NCBI GenBank assembly: GCA_040752915.1
Contig: JBFMHB010000026.1
Coordinates: forward strand, 1 to 37,945
Direction: 5' to 3'
Length of the DNA stretch: 37,945 nt
Source: Acidobacteriota bacterium
Lineage (GTDB): Bacteria; Acidobacteriota; UBA4820; DSQY01
Positions within the stretch are counted from its first letter, which is position 1. Every line of letters begins with the position of its first letter. A model generated the notes under the pieces. The model worked only from the letters and a program-made list of their open reading frames with translations. It did not search any database and had not been told where the DNA came from. Below are positions 30,935 through 37,945 of this stretch, piece after piece. Position numbers and translations under genes: made by a program.

Positions 30935-32368
30935 ATGAAAGGGATGAGCCGAATGCTCGAACGGTGGACCTCGGAGACCCGCCCCGTGCCCCTGGCGGTG
31001 GCGGCCGTGGCGGCGGCGAGCACGTGGGTCCTCCCGCCTCCCGGTGGGTTGACCCCTCCCGCCTGGCACCTCTTCGGCTTCTTCCTTTTCGCCATCCTGT
31101 CGGTGGTCCTGAGGGCCCTCCCGATCCTCACGGCCTCTCTGGCGGCGGGGGCGGGCTCCGTCCTGTCGGGCACGCTGTCGGGCCGCCAGTTGTTCGCGGG
31201 CTTCTCGGAGGACTTCATCCTGTTGATCGTCGCCGCCTTCCTCCTCTCCCGCGCCGTGATCCGGTCCGGGCTGGGCGCCCGGCTGGCGTTCCACGTGATC
31301 CGCCGCATCGGCGGTTCGGCCCTCGGGCTTTCCTACAGCCTCTTCGTGACGGACGCCCTCATCGCCCCGGCTTTCCCCAGCAACACGGCCCGGAGCGGCG
31401 TGCTGTATCCCGTGGTCGCCTCCCTCTGCGAGGGCCTCGGCGCGGCACCCGAAGGGGCCCGCCGCCGTCTCGGGGCCTTCCTGATGATGGCCGGGATGGC
31501 CTCCCTGAGCCTCTCCTCGTCGCTGTGGCTCACGGCCATGGCGGCCAACCCCGCCGGAGCCGGATTGGCCCTGGAGACGGCGGGCGTGAAGGTGACCTTC
31601 GGCTCGTGGTTTCTCGCCGCGGTGGTTCCCGTGGCCGCTTCCCTCCTTGTGGTGCCCTGGGTCCTGCTCAAGGTCGTCGGACCGGAAGTCACTCGCACAC
31701 CCGAGGCGCCCGGGCTCGCCGAGGAGGCCCTGCGGAAGCTGGGTCCCCCCGCCCGGGACGAGTGGATCACGGCCGCCGTGTTCTTCTCCCTCGTGGCCGC
31801 GTGGGGCTTGGGGGGCGTCCTGGGCATCGACCGCACGGCGGCGGCGCTCTTCGGCCTCGCGGTCCTCCTCCTCACGGGCGTCTTCCGCGCCTCGGACCTC
31901 CGGAAGGAGGGCGAGGCCCTCGAAATCTGGATCTGGTTCGCCATCCTCTTCACCCTGAGCGCGGAACTGAACCGCCTGGGCTTCATGACCTGGATCGGTT
32001 CCTCCTTCGCGGGGACCCTCCACGGAACCCATCCCGCCGTCGCGTACCTGTCCCTCGTCGGCGGGTACGTGGCGCTTCATTATTTCTTCGTGAGCCAGTC
32101 GGCGCACCTGTTCGCGCTCTTTGCCGTGTTTCTGGACGTGGCTCTCTTTTCGGGCGTCCCGCCGGCCCTGGCCGCGTACATGCTCCTCTTCGCGACCAAC
32201 TTCTTCTCCTGCATCACCCCGCAGGGCTCCAGCGCCAACGTCCTCTTCACGGGAAGCGGCCACCTCTCCACCTCCGAAATTTACCGGTACGGCGGCTTGG
32301 TGACGGCGGTCAACACGGCGGTTTTCCTCGCGGTGGGGACGCCTTGGATCCTTTGGGTGACCGGGTGA
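30935..32368 (+). CDS. DASS-family anion transporter
   Basis: A 477-residue inner-membrane carrier of the divalent anion:Na+ symporter (DASS/SLC13, CitT-like) family. Two re-entrant substrate sites are visible: AFPSNTARSGVLYPV (SNT motif, about 148-162) and SCITPQGSSANVLFTG (about 425-440). About 11-12 hydrophobic helices are present. It likely moves dicarboxylates such as malate, succinate or 2-oxoglutarate in exchange or with Na+. The ATG at 30935 is used; ATGs 4 and 7 codons later are possible. The stop overlaps the GTG of the next MFS gene (GTGA), giving a two-gene operon. Confidence 0.85.
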   Translation: MKGMSRMLERWTSETRPVPLAVAAVAAASTWVLPPPGGLTPPAWHLFGFFLFAILSVVLRALPILTASLAAGAGSVLSGTLSGRQLFAGFSEDFILLIVAAFLLSRAVIRSGLGARLAFHVIRRIGGSALGLSYSLFVTDALIAPAFPSNTARSGVLYPVVASLCEGLGAAPEGARRRLGAFLMMAGMASLSLSSSLWLTAMAANPAGAGLALETAGVKVTFGSWFLAAVVPVAASLLVVPWVLLKVVGPEVTRTPEAPGLAEEALRKLGPPARDEWITAAVFFSLVAAWGLGGVLGIDRTAAALFGLAVLLLTGVFRASDLRKEGEALEIWIWFAILFTLSAELNRLGFMTWIGSSFAGTLHGTHPAVAYLSLVGGYVALHYFFVSQSAHLFALFAVFLDVALFSGVPPALAAYMLLFATNFFSCITPQGSSANVLFTGSGHLSTSEIYRYGGLVTAVNTAVFLAVGTPWILWVTG

Positions 32369-33627
32369 ATCGGAACGGAACGCCCACCGTCTCGGACCCT
32401 TCGCCCGGAAGCGAGGGGGGGCTGGCTTTATCCGGGACCCGGACCCTCTTGTTGACCACTTTCACCCATGTGCTCGTCGATGGCTACGGCATCGGCCTTT
32501 CGGTTCTGCTCGCGCTCCTGTTCGGCCGGAACGGGCGATTCGCCCTGGTGGGCCTCATCCTCAGCGCGTACACCCTCGCCACGGCCTTCGCGGAGCCGCT
32601 CTGGGGGCGGTTCTCGGATGCCACGGGCCGCCGGGGCGCGGTCGTGGGGTGGGGCCTGGTTTTCGCGAGCGCGTCTTTCTGCGCCTTCGGATTCGTATCG
32701 CCCGAAGGCCCCTGGGCCGGACCCCTTCTCATCCTTTTCGCGCTGGCCGCGGGGGCGGGCGCCGGCACCTACCACAGCGTGGCCACCGCCCTGGTGAACG
32801 AAGTGACGAGCCGCGAGAACCGCGGGCTCGTCCAGGGCATCAACAACGCCGGAGGAAGCGTGGGTCGGACCTTGTTCCCCCTTGCGCTCGCCGAACTCGC
32901 CGTGGTCCTGGGATCCCCCGGCTGGGCGGTCCTCCCCTTCGCGGGAGCTGGCGTCCTTCTTGGCCTGGCCACCGTTTCGGCCTTCCCCCTCGCGTCCCCC
33001 CGAACCTTTAGGGCCGGCACCGCCTCCCCCTCGCCCGACGGGCCCATGGACCGTCGGTTCCTGGCGAGGATGGTGGCCCTTTCCTTTCTCCGCACCGCTT
33101 TCTTCGTCACGGCCGCCGGGTTTCTACCCACTTATCTCGTCGCCGTCCGGGGCCTGGACGAACGAGCCATGGGAACGGTCATGACCCTGGTCATGTCCAC
33201 GGGCATCCTGGCCCAACCGCTGGGCGGGAGCCTCTCGGATCGGTTGGACCGGGGAAGGCTCCTGGCTGGCCTGCTCGCGGGCTCGGGGGCGGCCTTCGCG
33301 GGGTCTCTCCTGATGGAGGGACTCTGGTCCTCGGTGGCCCTCCTGGGGATCTCCATGTTCATGGTCCTGATGACCTTCCCCCTGCTCTTCGCCCTCATGG
33401 GCGACGTGGTGCCGGGGAATCGGCTCGGCGCGGCCACGGGGCTCGTTACGGGCGCGGGGGGCCTGGCCGCCACCCTGACCCAGGCGACCGTCGGCGTTCT
33501 GGCCCAACGGACCTCCCCTGTCCTCGTCCTCTTGGGCCTGTCCGCCCTTGGGGTCCTTTCGGGTTGGATGGCTATGGGGCTTCGCGCGCCCCGGTCTCCA
33601 GGTGGGCGTAGGGCTCTTGGGTCGTGA
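32365..33627 (+). CDS. MFS transporter, fosmidomycin-resistance-like
   Basis: A 420-residue major facilitator carrier with 12 helices. THVLVDGYGIGLSVLLALLF near the start (His-Asp-Gly-Tyr) and AEPLWGRFSDATGRRGAV in loop 2/3 fit the family that includes Fsr-type fosmidomycin resistance carriers. The second half repeats the fold: ILAQPLGGSLSDRLDRGR. The GTG start overlaps the upstream DASS gene by four bases, so co-transcription is expected. Its 3' end overlaps the convergent SagB-like gene by 56 bases. Substrate unknown; efflux is likely but not shown. Confidence 0.8.
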   Translation: MNRNGTPTVSDPSPGSEGGLALSGTRTLLLTTFTHVLVDGYGIGLSVLLALLFGRNGRFALVGLILSAYTLATAFAEPLWGRFSDATGRRGAVVGWGLVFASASFCAFGFVSPEGPWAGPLLILFALAAGAGAGTYHSVATALVNEVTSRENRGLVQGINNAGGSVGRTLFPLALAELAVVLGSPGWAVLPFAGAGVLLGLATVSAFPLASPRTFRAGTASPSPDGPMDRRFLARMVALSFLRTAFFVTAAGFLPTYLVAVRGLDERAMGTVMTLVMSTGILAQPLGGSLSDRLDRGRLLAGLLAGSGAAFAGSLLMEGLWSSVALLGISMFMVLMTFPLLFALMGDVVPGNRLGAATGLVTGAGGLAATLTQATVGVLAQRTSPVLVLLGLSALGVLSGWMAMGLRAPRSPGGRRALGS

Positions 33628-35197
33628 GCCGGCCATCCTCCACCGCCCCCCCGACCGTGAAGTGGTACAGAGATTGGAAGGCATTCCCCCTCAGGCCGAT
33701 CAGTTCGTGGACTTCGTCGTCGAAGAAACACCCGATGCCGGTGCCTCGCAGCCCCTCCGCCTCCGCCCAGAGGTAGAGGGCCTGGCCCACCGCTCCCGCC
33801 TCCCAGAAGAGCCGGCGGTACCACCAGGAGCCCAGCGCCAGGGTTTCCCCGTACTCGGCCAGCATCCCGACGGAAAAGGAGGAGTCTCCCGCAATATCCT
33901 GGCCGCAGGAGAGGGCCTTGGCGGTCCGGCGCACGTCCCCGAAGGCCAGCCTGATCAGGGGAAGATGGTCCGGGGCCCCCTCCACGGGGGACCACAGCCA
34001 GTCTCGTGCGCAGGCCTCGAGAAGGCGCTCGGTGGCGCCCGCCGACCGGGGAAGCCAGTAAAGCCCTGGAGCGATTCCCATCACGCGATGGACGAAGACC
34101 AGGAGGTGAATGCGGGGCCTGAAGGGCAAGGCGTCGAATGGCGGAACGCCGGGGCGGACCAGGAGGGCGTCCAGGACCCGGAAGAAGCCCTCCCTGGAGA
34201 GCGCGGTGACCCCGTCGAAGGCCACGGCGCTCCGCCGGGTCCGGATCAGGTGCCCGGCGAGTTGATCCCGGTTCGCGAAGCCCAGCGGCGGGAGCGTAGT
34301 TTCCAAGGAATCCGTCTCCTCCGATTCTTGAGTCGGCGGCTTTCTCCCCGCGGCGGCGGCGGACTCCAGAGCCGCCCACTCCCTTCGGGCGGGGCTGAGG
34401 ACGTTGGCCCTTCCGCTCCAGGCGCACTGAGAAACCGCATCGAGAAGGGAGTCCCGCGCCCCTGGCGGCACGCCGCCGACGCCTACCCACGCCAGCCAGT
34501 CGGGCTGTTCCCGTTCTGCGCCCGGGAAGTCGGACCCTCGGTCCAGGCCGAGAAGGGTCTCGATTTCCCCATCCCCCCAATCGGGCAGGAGCCGCAAACG
34601 CCAACCCAGGCAAGCGGCCGCATAGCGGAGAGCCGCCAGGGCGTGGCCGGCGTCGTGCTGGCTGTACCGATAGGCCCGGATTCCGTACTTCCAGGCCTCC
34701 CTCCAGTGAATGGACGATAGCCCCACGAGGAACCCGCCCTCGCCGAAAGCGGCCCTCCAGGAACGGACGTCTTCAGGCGCGGCCCTCCGCTCCAGGCTGT
34801 GGTCCAGGCTGAGGTAATGGTAGATCCCCGGGAGCAGGTCCCCGCTCCCCGGCCAGACCACGTATCCCTCGGAGGGGTGCAGGTTCCCGCTCGACGGGTT
34901 GCACCTCAGGGACCAGCGCGACCGGCCCAAGGCCTTCCACGCCGAAAGGGCCAGGGAGTGCTCCAGAAAGGCCCCGAGGCTCGAAAGCCCCCAGGGGGCC
35001 GCCGGCTCGGAGGAGCCCGAGTGAATGTCTCCAAAACCCGGCCGCCCGCGCAGTCCGCCCAAGGGAAGCCTCGTGGAGGGAGCCCCAGTGAAGGTCCGGA
35101 AGGGGTCGGGTTGGGAGGCCCAATCGAGGTAACCCGGCCCATCCGCGTAGCTGTCCGGCCGGTGCTTGCTGGCCTCGTGATAGGCCTGGATGGTCAT
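33572..35197 (-). CDS. SagB-type double nitroreductase domain protein
   Basis: A 541-residue protein with two nitroreductase-like domains. The N-half opens YHEASKHRPDSYADGPGYLDWASQPDPFR, a start typical of SagB/ThcOx-type flavin dehydrogenases, and has RCNPSSGNLHPSEGYVV (about 98-114). The C-half has RTRRSAVAFDG at its start, DIAGDSSFSVGMLAEYG and EAGAVGQALYLWAEAEGLRGTGIGCFFDDEVHELIGL, the better-preserved flavin fold. In azoline RiPP pathways such proteins oxidise azolines to azoles, but no cyclodehydratase (YcaO) or precursor peptide is near. A stand-alone FMN oxidoreductase is therefore as likely. It follows the EamA gene after 28 bases and overlaps the opposite MFS gene at its 3' end by 56 bases. 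Confidence 0.78.
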   Translation of the reverse strand: MTIQAYHEASKHRPDSYADGPGYLDWASQPDPFRTFTGAPSTRLPLGGLRGRPGFGDIHSGSSEPAAPWGLSSLGAFLEHSLALSAWKALGRSRWSLRCNPSSGNLHPSEGYVVWPGSGDLLPGIYHYLSLDHSLERRAAPEDVRSWRAAFGEGGFLVGLSSIHWREAWKYGIRAYRYSQHDAGHALAALRYAAACLGWRLRLLPDWGDGEIETLLGLDRGSDFPGAEREQPDWLAWVGVGGVPPGARDSLLDAVSQCAWSGRANVLSPARREWAALESAAAAGRKPPTQESEETDSLETTLPPLGFANRDQLAGHLIRTRRSAVAFDGVTALSREGFFRVLDALLVRPGVPPFDALPFRPRIHLLVFVHRVMGIAPGLYWLPRSAGATERLLEACARDWLWSPVEGAPDHLPLIRLAFGDVRRTAKALSCGQDIAGDSSFSVGMLAEYGETLALGSWWYRRLFWEAGAVGQALYLWAEAEGLRGTGIGCFFDDEVHELIGLRGNAFQSLYHFTVGGAVEDGRLTTQEPYAHLETGAREAP

Positions 35198-35225
35198 CCG
35201 GCGGCCCCCCTTTTCTCCACGCCGT

Positions 35226-36134
35226 TCAACCCCGCGCGGCCCGCGGGGATTCCCCGCCCTTCCGTCCGCTCACGAGGAACAGGCCCATGGAGATGAGTCC
35301 GAAACCCACGGCCTCCCGCCATCCCAGGCGCTCCCCCAGAAAGGGGACGGCCAGGAGGGCCGCCGCCAGCGGCTGAAGGGTCGTGTAGGCCGCCACAAGG
35401 GCGGGCGAGGACCGGCCGAGGGCCCACGTGTTGAGGGCGTAATTGACCCCCGTGGGGATCACGGCGATGTACAGGATGCCAAGAATTACGCCCGGGGCCA
35501 GACCGGCCGGAGACGCCCCGGCCAGGGCGGGGAGGCCCGGAACCAGGACTCCCAGGCCCCCGAAGAGAAAGGCCCAGGCCACCACCGTCAGGGGGTGCAG
35601 GCGCTCGAGCATGGGCCGTTGCAGGACGAGGTAGAAGGCGTAGCACAGGCAGTTGACGAGGAGCATCAGGTTCCCCGCCAGAGCGCCCCTCCCGAAGTCG
35701 GCTCCCCTCCAGTCGAGGAGGACCAGGGCCCCGCCCACCGTCAGGAGGACCCCCGCCCACCGGCCGGAGGAGAGCCGCTCGCGCCCGGAGAGGGCGAGGA
35801 CGAGCGCCACGAAGACCGGAATGGAGGGCATGAGGATGGCCGCGTTGGTGGCCGAGGTGATCTTCAGTCCGTAGATGTAGAGCACCTGGTTCAGGAAGAC
35901 GCCCAGAAGCCCCAGCACCGCGAGCCGGCCGAGGTCCGTCCGGGAGGGTATCCGAGGGTCCACGCGATGGGCCAGGAGGAGCAGGAGGGGCGTGGAAATC
36001 AGGATCCGCGTGGCGGCCACCGCCATCGGCTCCACAGAACCGAGGACGAACTTGCCGACGACGTGGAACGCGCCGAAGGTGACCTGGACGAACAGGAGCG
36101 CGGCGTGAAGTCGGAGGTCAACCCTGTCGCCCAT
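35226..36134 (-). CDS. EamA/DMT-family transporter
   Basis: A 302-residue membrane protein with ten transmembrane helices in two EamA repeats (about 8-135 and 150-285), each ending in the Gly-rich VLLTVGGALVLL / FGLISMGLFLVSG segment. TSATNAAILMPSIPVFVALVLALSGRERLS and AAYTTLQPLAAALLAVPFLGERLGWREAVGF are the family's characteristic fourth-helix regions. These carriers usually export amino acids, nucleosides or metabolites. The gene follows nuoN by 28 bases and precedes the SagB-like gene, probably reading through from the nuo operon. No Shine-Dalgarno is clear, so the start is less certain. Confidence 0.85.
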   Translation of the reverse strand: MGDRVDLRLHAALLFVQVTFGAFHVVGKFVLGSVEPMAVAATRILISTPLLLLLAHRVDPRIPSRTDLGRLAVLGLLGVFLNQVLYIYGLKITSATNAAILMPSIPVFVALVLALSGRERLSSGRWAGVLLTVGGALVLLDWRGADFGRGALAGNLMLLVNCLCYAFYLVLQRPMLERLHPLTVVAWAFLFGGLGVLVPGLPALAGASPAGLAPGVILGILYIAVIPTGVNYALNTWALGRSSPALVAAYTTLQPLAAALLAVPFLGERLGWREAVGFGLISMGLFLVSGRKGGESPRAARG

Positions 36135-36162
36135 GGCGGGCCCGGTTTGCCCTCGAGCCCGT

Positions 36163-37626
36163 TCAGCCGATGGTCAGGCCGGCCACGAGCGCGTTCAGGA
36201 ATCCCGGGAAGACGCCCAGATACAGGGTGCCGGCGCCCATGAGCCCCAGGACCCCCAGGGTAACCGCGCCCATCTTCGGGGCGGGCGGGATCTCGGCGTC
36301 CTGGCCGGGGAAATAGAGGGCCACCACGACTTTCAAGTAATAGTAGGTCGCGATGACCGCCCCCACCAGGCCCAGGGCCGCATACCAGTAATAACCTCCG
36401 TGGACCAGGACCCTGAAGACGTAGAACTTGCCCAGGAACCCCGCGGTCAAGGGGATGCCCGCCAGGCTGAACATGAACACGGACAGGAGGGCCCCCGCGA
36501 AGGGCGCCGTCGTGCCCAGGCCCGCGTAGGCCGTGAGCGCCTCATCCGTCCGGCCCGGCGTCTCCACGGCTCCGGCCACGGTGAAGGCCCCGACGTTCAT
36601 GAGGAGGTAGGCCGCGAGGTAGAAGAGCACGGCCTCCAGCATGGGACCCCGAAGGCCGGGAACCGCCAGGGTGCCCAGTCCGAGGGCGATGAAACCGGCG
36701 TGGACGATGGAGGAATACGCCAGCAGGCGCTTCATCTGCCTCTGGGTGATGGCGATCATGCTTCCGACGAAGATCGTCAGGAGCCCCACCGTGGCGAAGA
36801 GGAGAAGCCACTTCTCCGAAAGAAGCGGGCTGGTCTGAAAGGCAGAGAGAAAAATGCGGATGGCGCCCGCGGCGGCGGCGGTCTTGCCCCCGACGGCCAT
36901 GAGCGCCGTCACGGGGGTGGGCGATCCCTGATAGACGTCCGGGGCCCAGAAGTGGAAGGGGACCAGGGAGAGTTTGAAAAAGAGCCCCACGAGGAAGAGG
37001 AAGAAGCCCAGCAGGAGGAAGGGCTCGCCCAGGGCGGGAGATCCCGAGGCCAGAACGGCGGCCACGCCACCGAAGTCGAGGGAACCCGCCGAGCCGTAGA
37101 TCAGGGCCATGCCGAAGAGGAGGAAGGCCGAAGAGAAGGCGCCGAGGAGGAAGTACTTCAGGGACGCCTCCACGGCGTTCTCGTGGGTTCTCAAGAATGC
37201 GGCCAGGACGTAGAAGGAGATGGACATGGTCTCGAGGCCCAGGTAGAAGGTCACGAGGTTCGTGGCCGAGCCGAGGACCATCATCCCCGTCGCCGCCAGG
37301 GCGAGAAACCCGAACAGTTCGCCGTGCTCCGAGTCCTTGCGCCGGAAATAGTCCAGGGAGAGAAGGGCCACGAGCGCCGCGGCCAGGACGAACAGCCCGT
37401 CGAAGAAGAGGGCGAGCCGATCCGCCGAGAGCAGGGTCTGGGGGGCGACCCTCCCGCCCTCGGACCAGAGGAGCAATACGGGGGCACCGCCCAGGAGAAG
37501 GATGGCGGCCACGCCCAGTCCTCCCATGAGCCGGGCGTTCTTGACCACCGCGGCCAGGAGGAAGAGCAGGCAGGCCGCCAGCGCCATGCCCGCAACGGGA
37601 AGCACACCCATCAGGAAATCGCCCAT
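36163..37626 (-). CDS. nuoN: NADH-quinone oxidoreductase subunit N
   Basis: A 487-residue antiporter-like membrane subunit of respiratory complex I that takes part in proton translocation. Fourteen hydrophobic helices are expected; the central proton-channel helices show FKLSLVPFHFWAPDVYQGSPTPVTALMAVGGKTAA, the typical NuoN segment with a conserved Lys, and RLLAYSSIVHAGFIALGLG. The ATG at 37626 has GGGGGGAG before it. It begins 13 bases after the nuoL stop, so the genes are one transcript, but the usual nuoM is not between them. Confidence 0.96.
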   Translation of the reverse strand: MGDFLMGVLPVAGMALAACLLFLLAAVVKNARLMGGLGVAAILLLGGAPVLLLWSEGGRVAPQTLLSADRLALFFDGLFVLAAALVALLSLDYFRRKDSEHGELFGFLALAATGMMVLGSATNLVTFYLGLETMSISFYVLAAFLRTHENAVEASLKYFLLGAFSSAFLLFGMALIYGSAGSLDFGGVAAVLASGSPALGEPFLLLGFFLFLVGLFFKLSLVPFHFWAPDVYQGSPTPVTALMAVGGKTAAAAGAIRIFLSAFQTSPLLSEKWLLLFATVGLLTIFVGSMIAITQRQMKRLLAYSSIVHAGFIALGLGTLAVPGLRGPMLEAVLFYLAAYLLMNVGAFTVAGAVETPGRTDEALTAYAGLGTTAPFAGALLSVFMFSLAGIPLTAGFLGKFYVFRVLVHGGYYWYAALGLVGAVIATYYYLKVVVALYFPGQDAEIPPAPKMGAVTLGVLGLMGAGTLYLGVFPGFLNALVAGLTIG

Positions 37627-37639
37627 GAAGCTCCCCCCC

Positions 37640-37945
37640 TCAGGAGAAGAAGTAAATCAGCACGAGGACCGACAGGAGCAGGAACAGCGCGTAGTTCCGG
37701 ATGTACCCCGTCTGGAAGAAACGGAGCAGGAGCCCGAAGACTTCGTTGCTGTAGGCCACGACGTTCACGGACCCGTCGACGAGCCACTTGTCCACCCCGG
37801 ACGCGAAGCGCGACATCATGACCAGGGGGCGGATGAAGGCGGCGGAGTAGGCCTCGTCCACGAAGTACTTGTTGAGGAGGAGGCGGTAGGGGGCCTTGAG
37901 GGCCAGGGCGAGCTTCGAGGGCGTTTCCGTCTCCCGCCGGTACCA
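37640..37945 (-). CDS. nuoL: NADH-quinone oxidoreductase subunit L, 3' part
   Basis: Partial: the gene runs off the right edge and only the last 101 codons are in the window. The readable end, from KLALALKAPYRLLLNKYFVDEAYSAAFIRPL to TGYIRNYALFLLLSVLVLIYFFS, is the NuoL-type C-terminus, including the connection to the lateral amphipathic helix; the sequence PYRLLLNKYFVDEAY is diagnostic for L against M or N. It is the upstream gene of nuoN. The N-terminal channel part and the start lie outside. Confidence 0.92.
   Translation of the reverse strand, partial: WYRRETETPSKLALALKAPYRLLLNKYFVDEAYSAAFIRPLVMMSRFASGVDKWLVDGSVNVVAYSNEVFGLLLRFFQTGYIRNYALFLLLSVLVLIYFFS

Noticed and set aside
33572-35197. 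SagB-like gene as part of an azoline RiPP cluster
   Set aside because: No YcaO-type cyclodehydratase, precursor peptide or protease gene is in the surrounding sequence.

Overview
This GC-rich window carries about 32 protein genes, two tRNA genes and an unusually large amount of structured intergenic repeat DNA. It looks like a chromosomal piece of a Gram-negative-type bacterium. An LpxH-type lipid A phosphatase, a NuoL/NuoN respiratory complex I and an MltD-type outer-membrane murein hydrolase fit this. A cdaA-cdaR-glmM cluster for c-di-AMP and cell-wall precursor synthesis, with pdxJ, is also present. That mix, the high GC content and the intergenic repeat islands are compatible with Acidobacteriota (Holophagae-like), but there is no marker here that proves the phylum.

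Layout. 0-1 kb: an AbrB/PIN toxin-antitoxin pair with its own promoter and palindromes. 1-1.56 kb: a repeat island with an 80-bp tandem array. 1.56-4.4 kb: a membrane fatty-acid desaturase, tRNA-Pro(UGG), a nucleotidyltransferase with an overlapping small gene (a second TA-like pair), and tRNA-Thr(CGU). 4.4-5.7 kb: an ATP-grasp ligase of glutathionylspermidine-synthase type. 6-8.1 kb (minus): era, a haem c DUF3365 protein and a periplasmic TPR protein in one tight operon. 8.2-10.3 kb: a Lon-N-domain protein whose 3' end was duplicated into a mosaic repeat island. 10.3-13 kb: LpxH-like phosphatase and a secreted cupredoxin/PKD protein. 13.1-16.4 kb: an operon of a small helical protein, a SIR2-like protein, an MFS/POT transporter and a gamma-carbonic anhydrase. 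16.4-17.1 kb: a second repeat island sharing modules with the first. 17.1-19.6 kb: ECF sigma factor, zinc-motif anti-sigma factor and a double-PDZ exported protein. 19.6-23.8 kb (minus): cdaA-cdaR-glmM-pdxJ and dodecin. 23.9-30.2 kb: V4R-like sensor protein, large membrane TPR protein, carboxyltransferase of acyl-CoA carboxylase, MltD with three LysM domains. 30.3-33.6 kb: thiol peroxidase, divergent DASS anion transporter and a second MFS carrier. 33.6-37.9 kb (minus): 3' end of nuoL, nuoN directly after it with no nuoM between, an EamA exporter and a double-domain SagB/nitroreductase.

The genes are mainly housekeeping or envelope functions in short, tightly packed operons. Accessory content is limited to two TA-like pairs and the SIR2-like gene. 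The strongest non-genic signal is the repeat DNA. At least eight recurring modules (hairpin units, a heptanucleotide array, tandem 80-mers, and sequences resembling those flanking REP-associated transposases) are mixed at operon borders, and one event visibly copied coding DNA. No CRISPR array, rRNA gene, intact transposase or prophage gene was seen.
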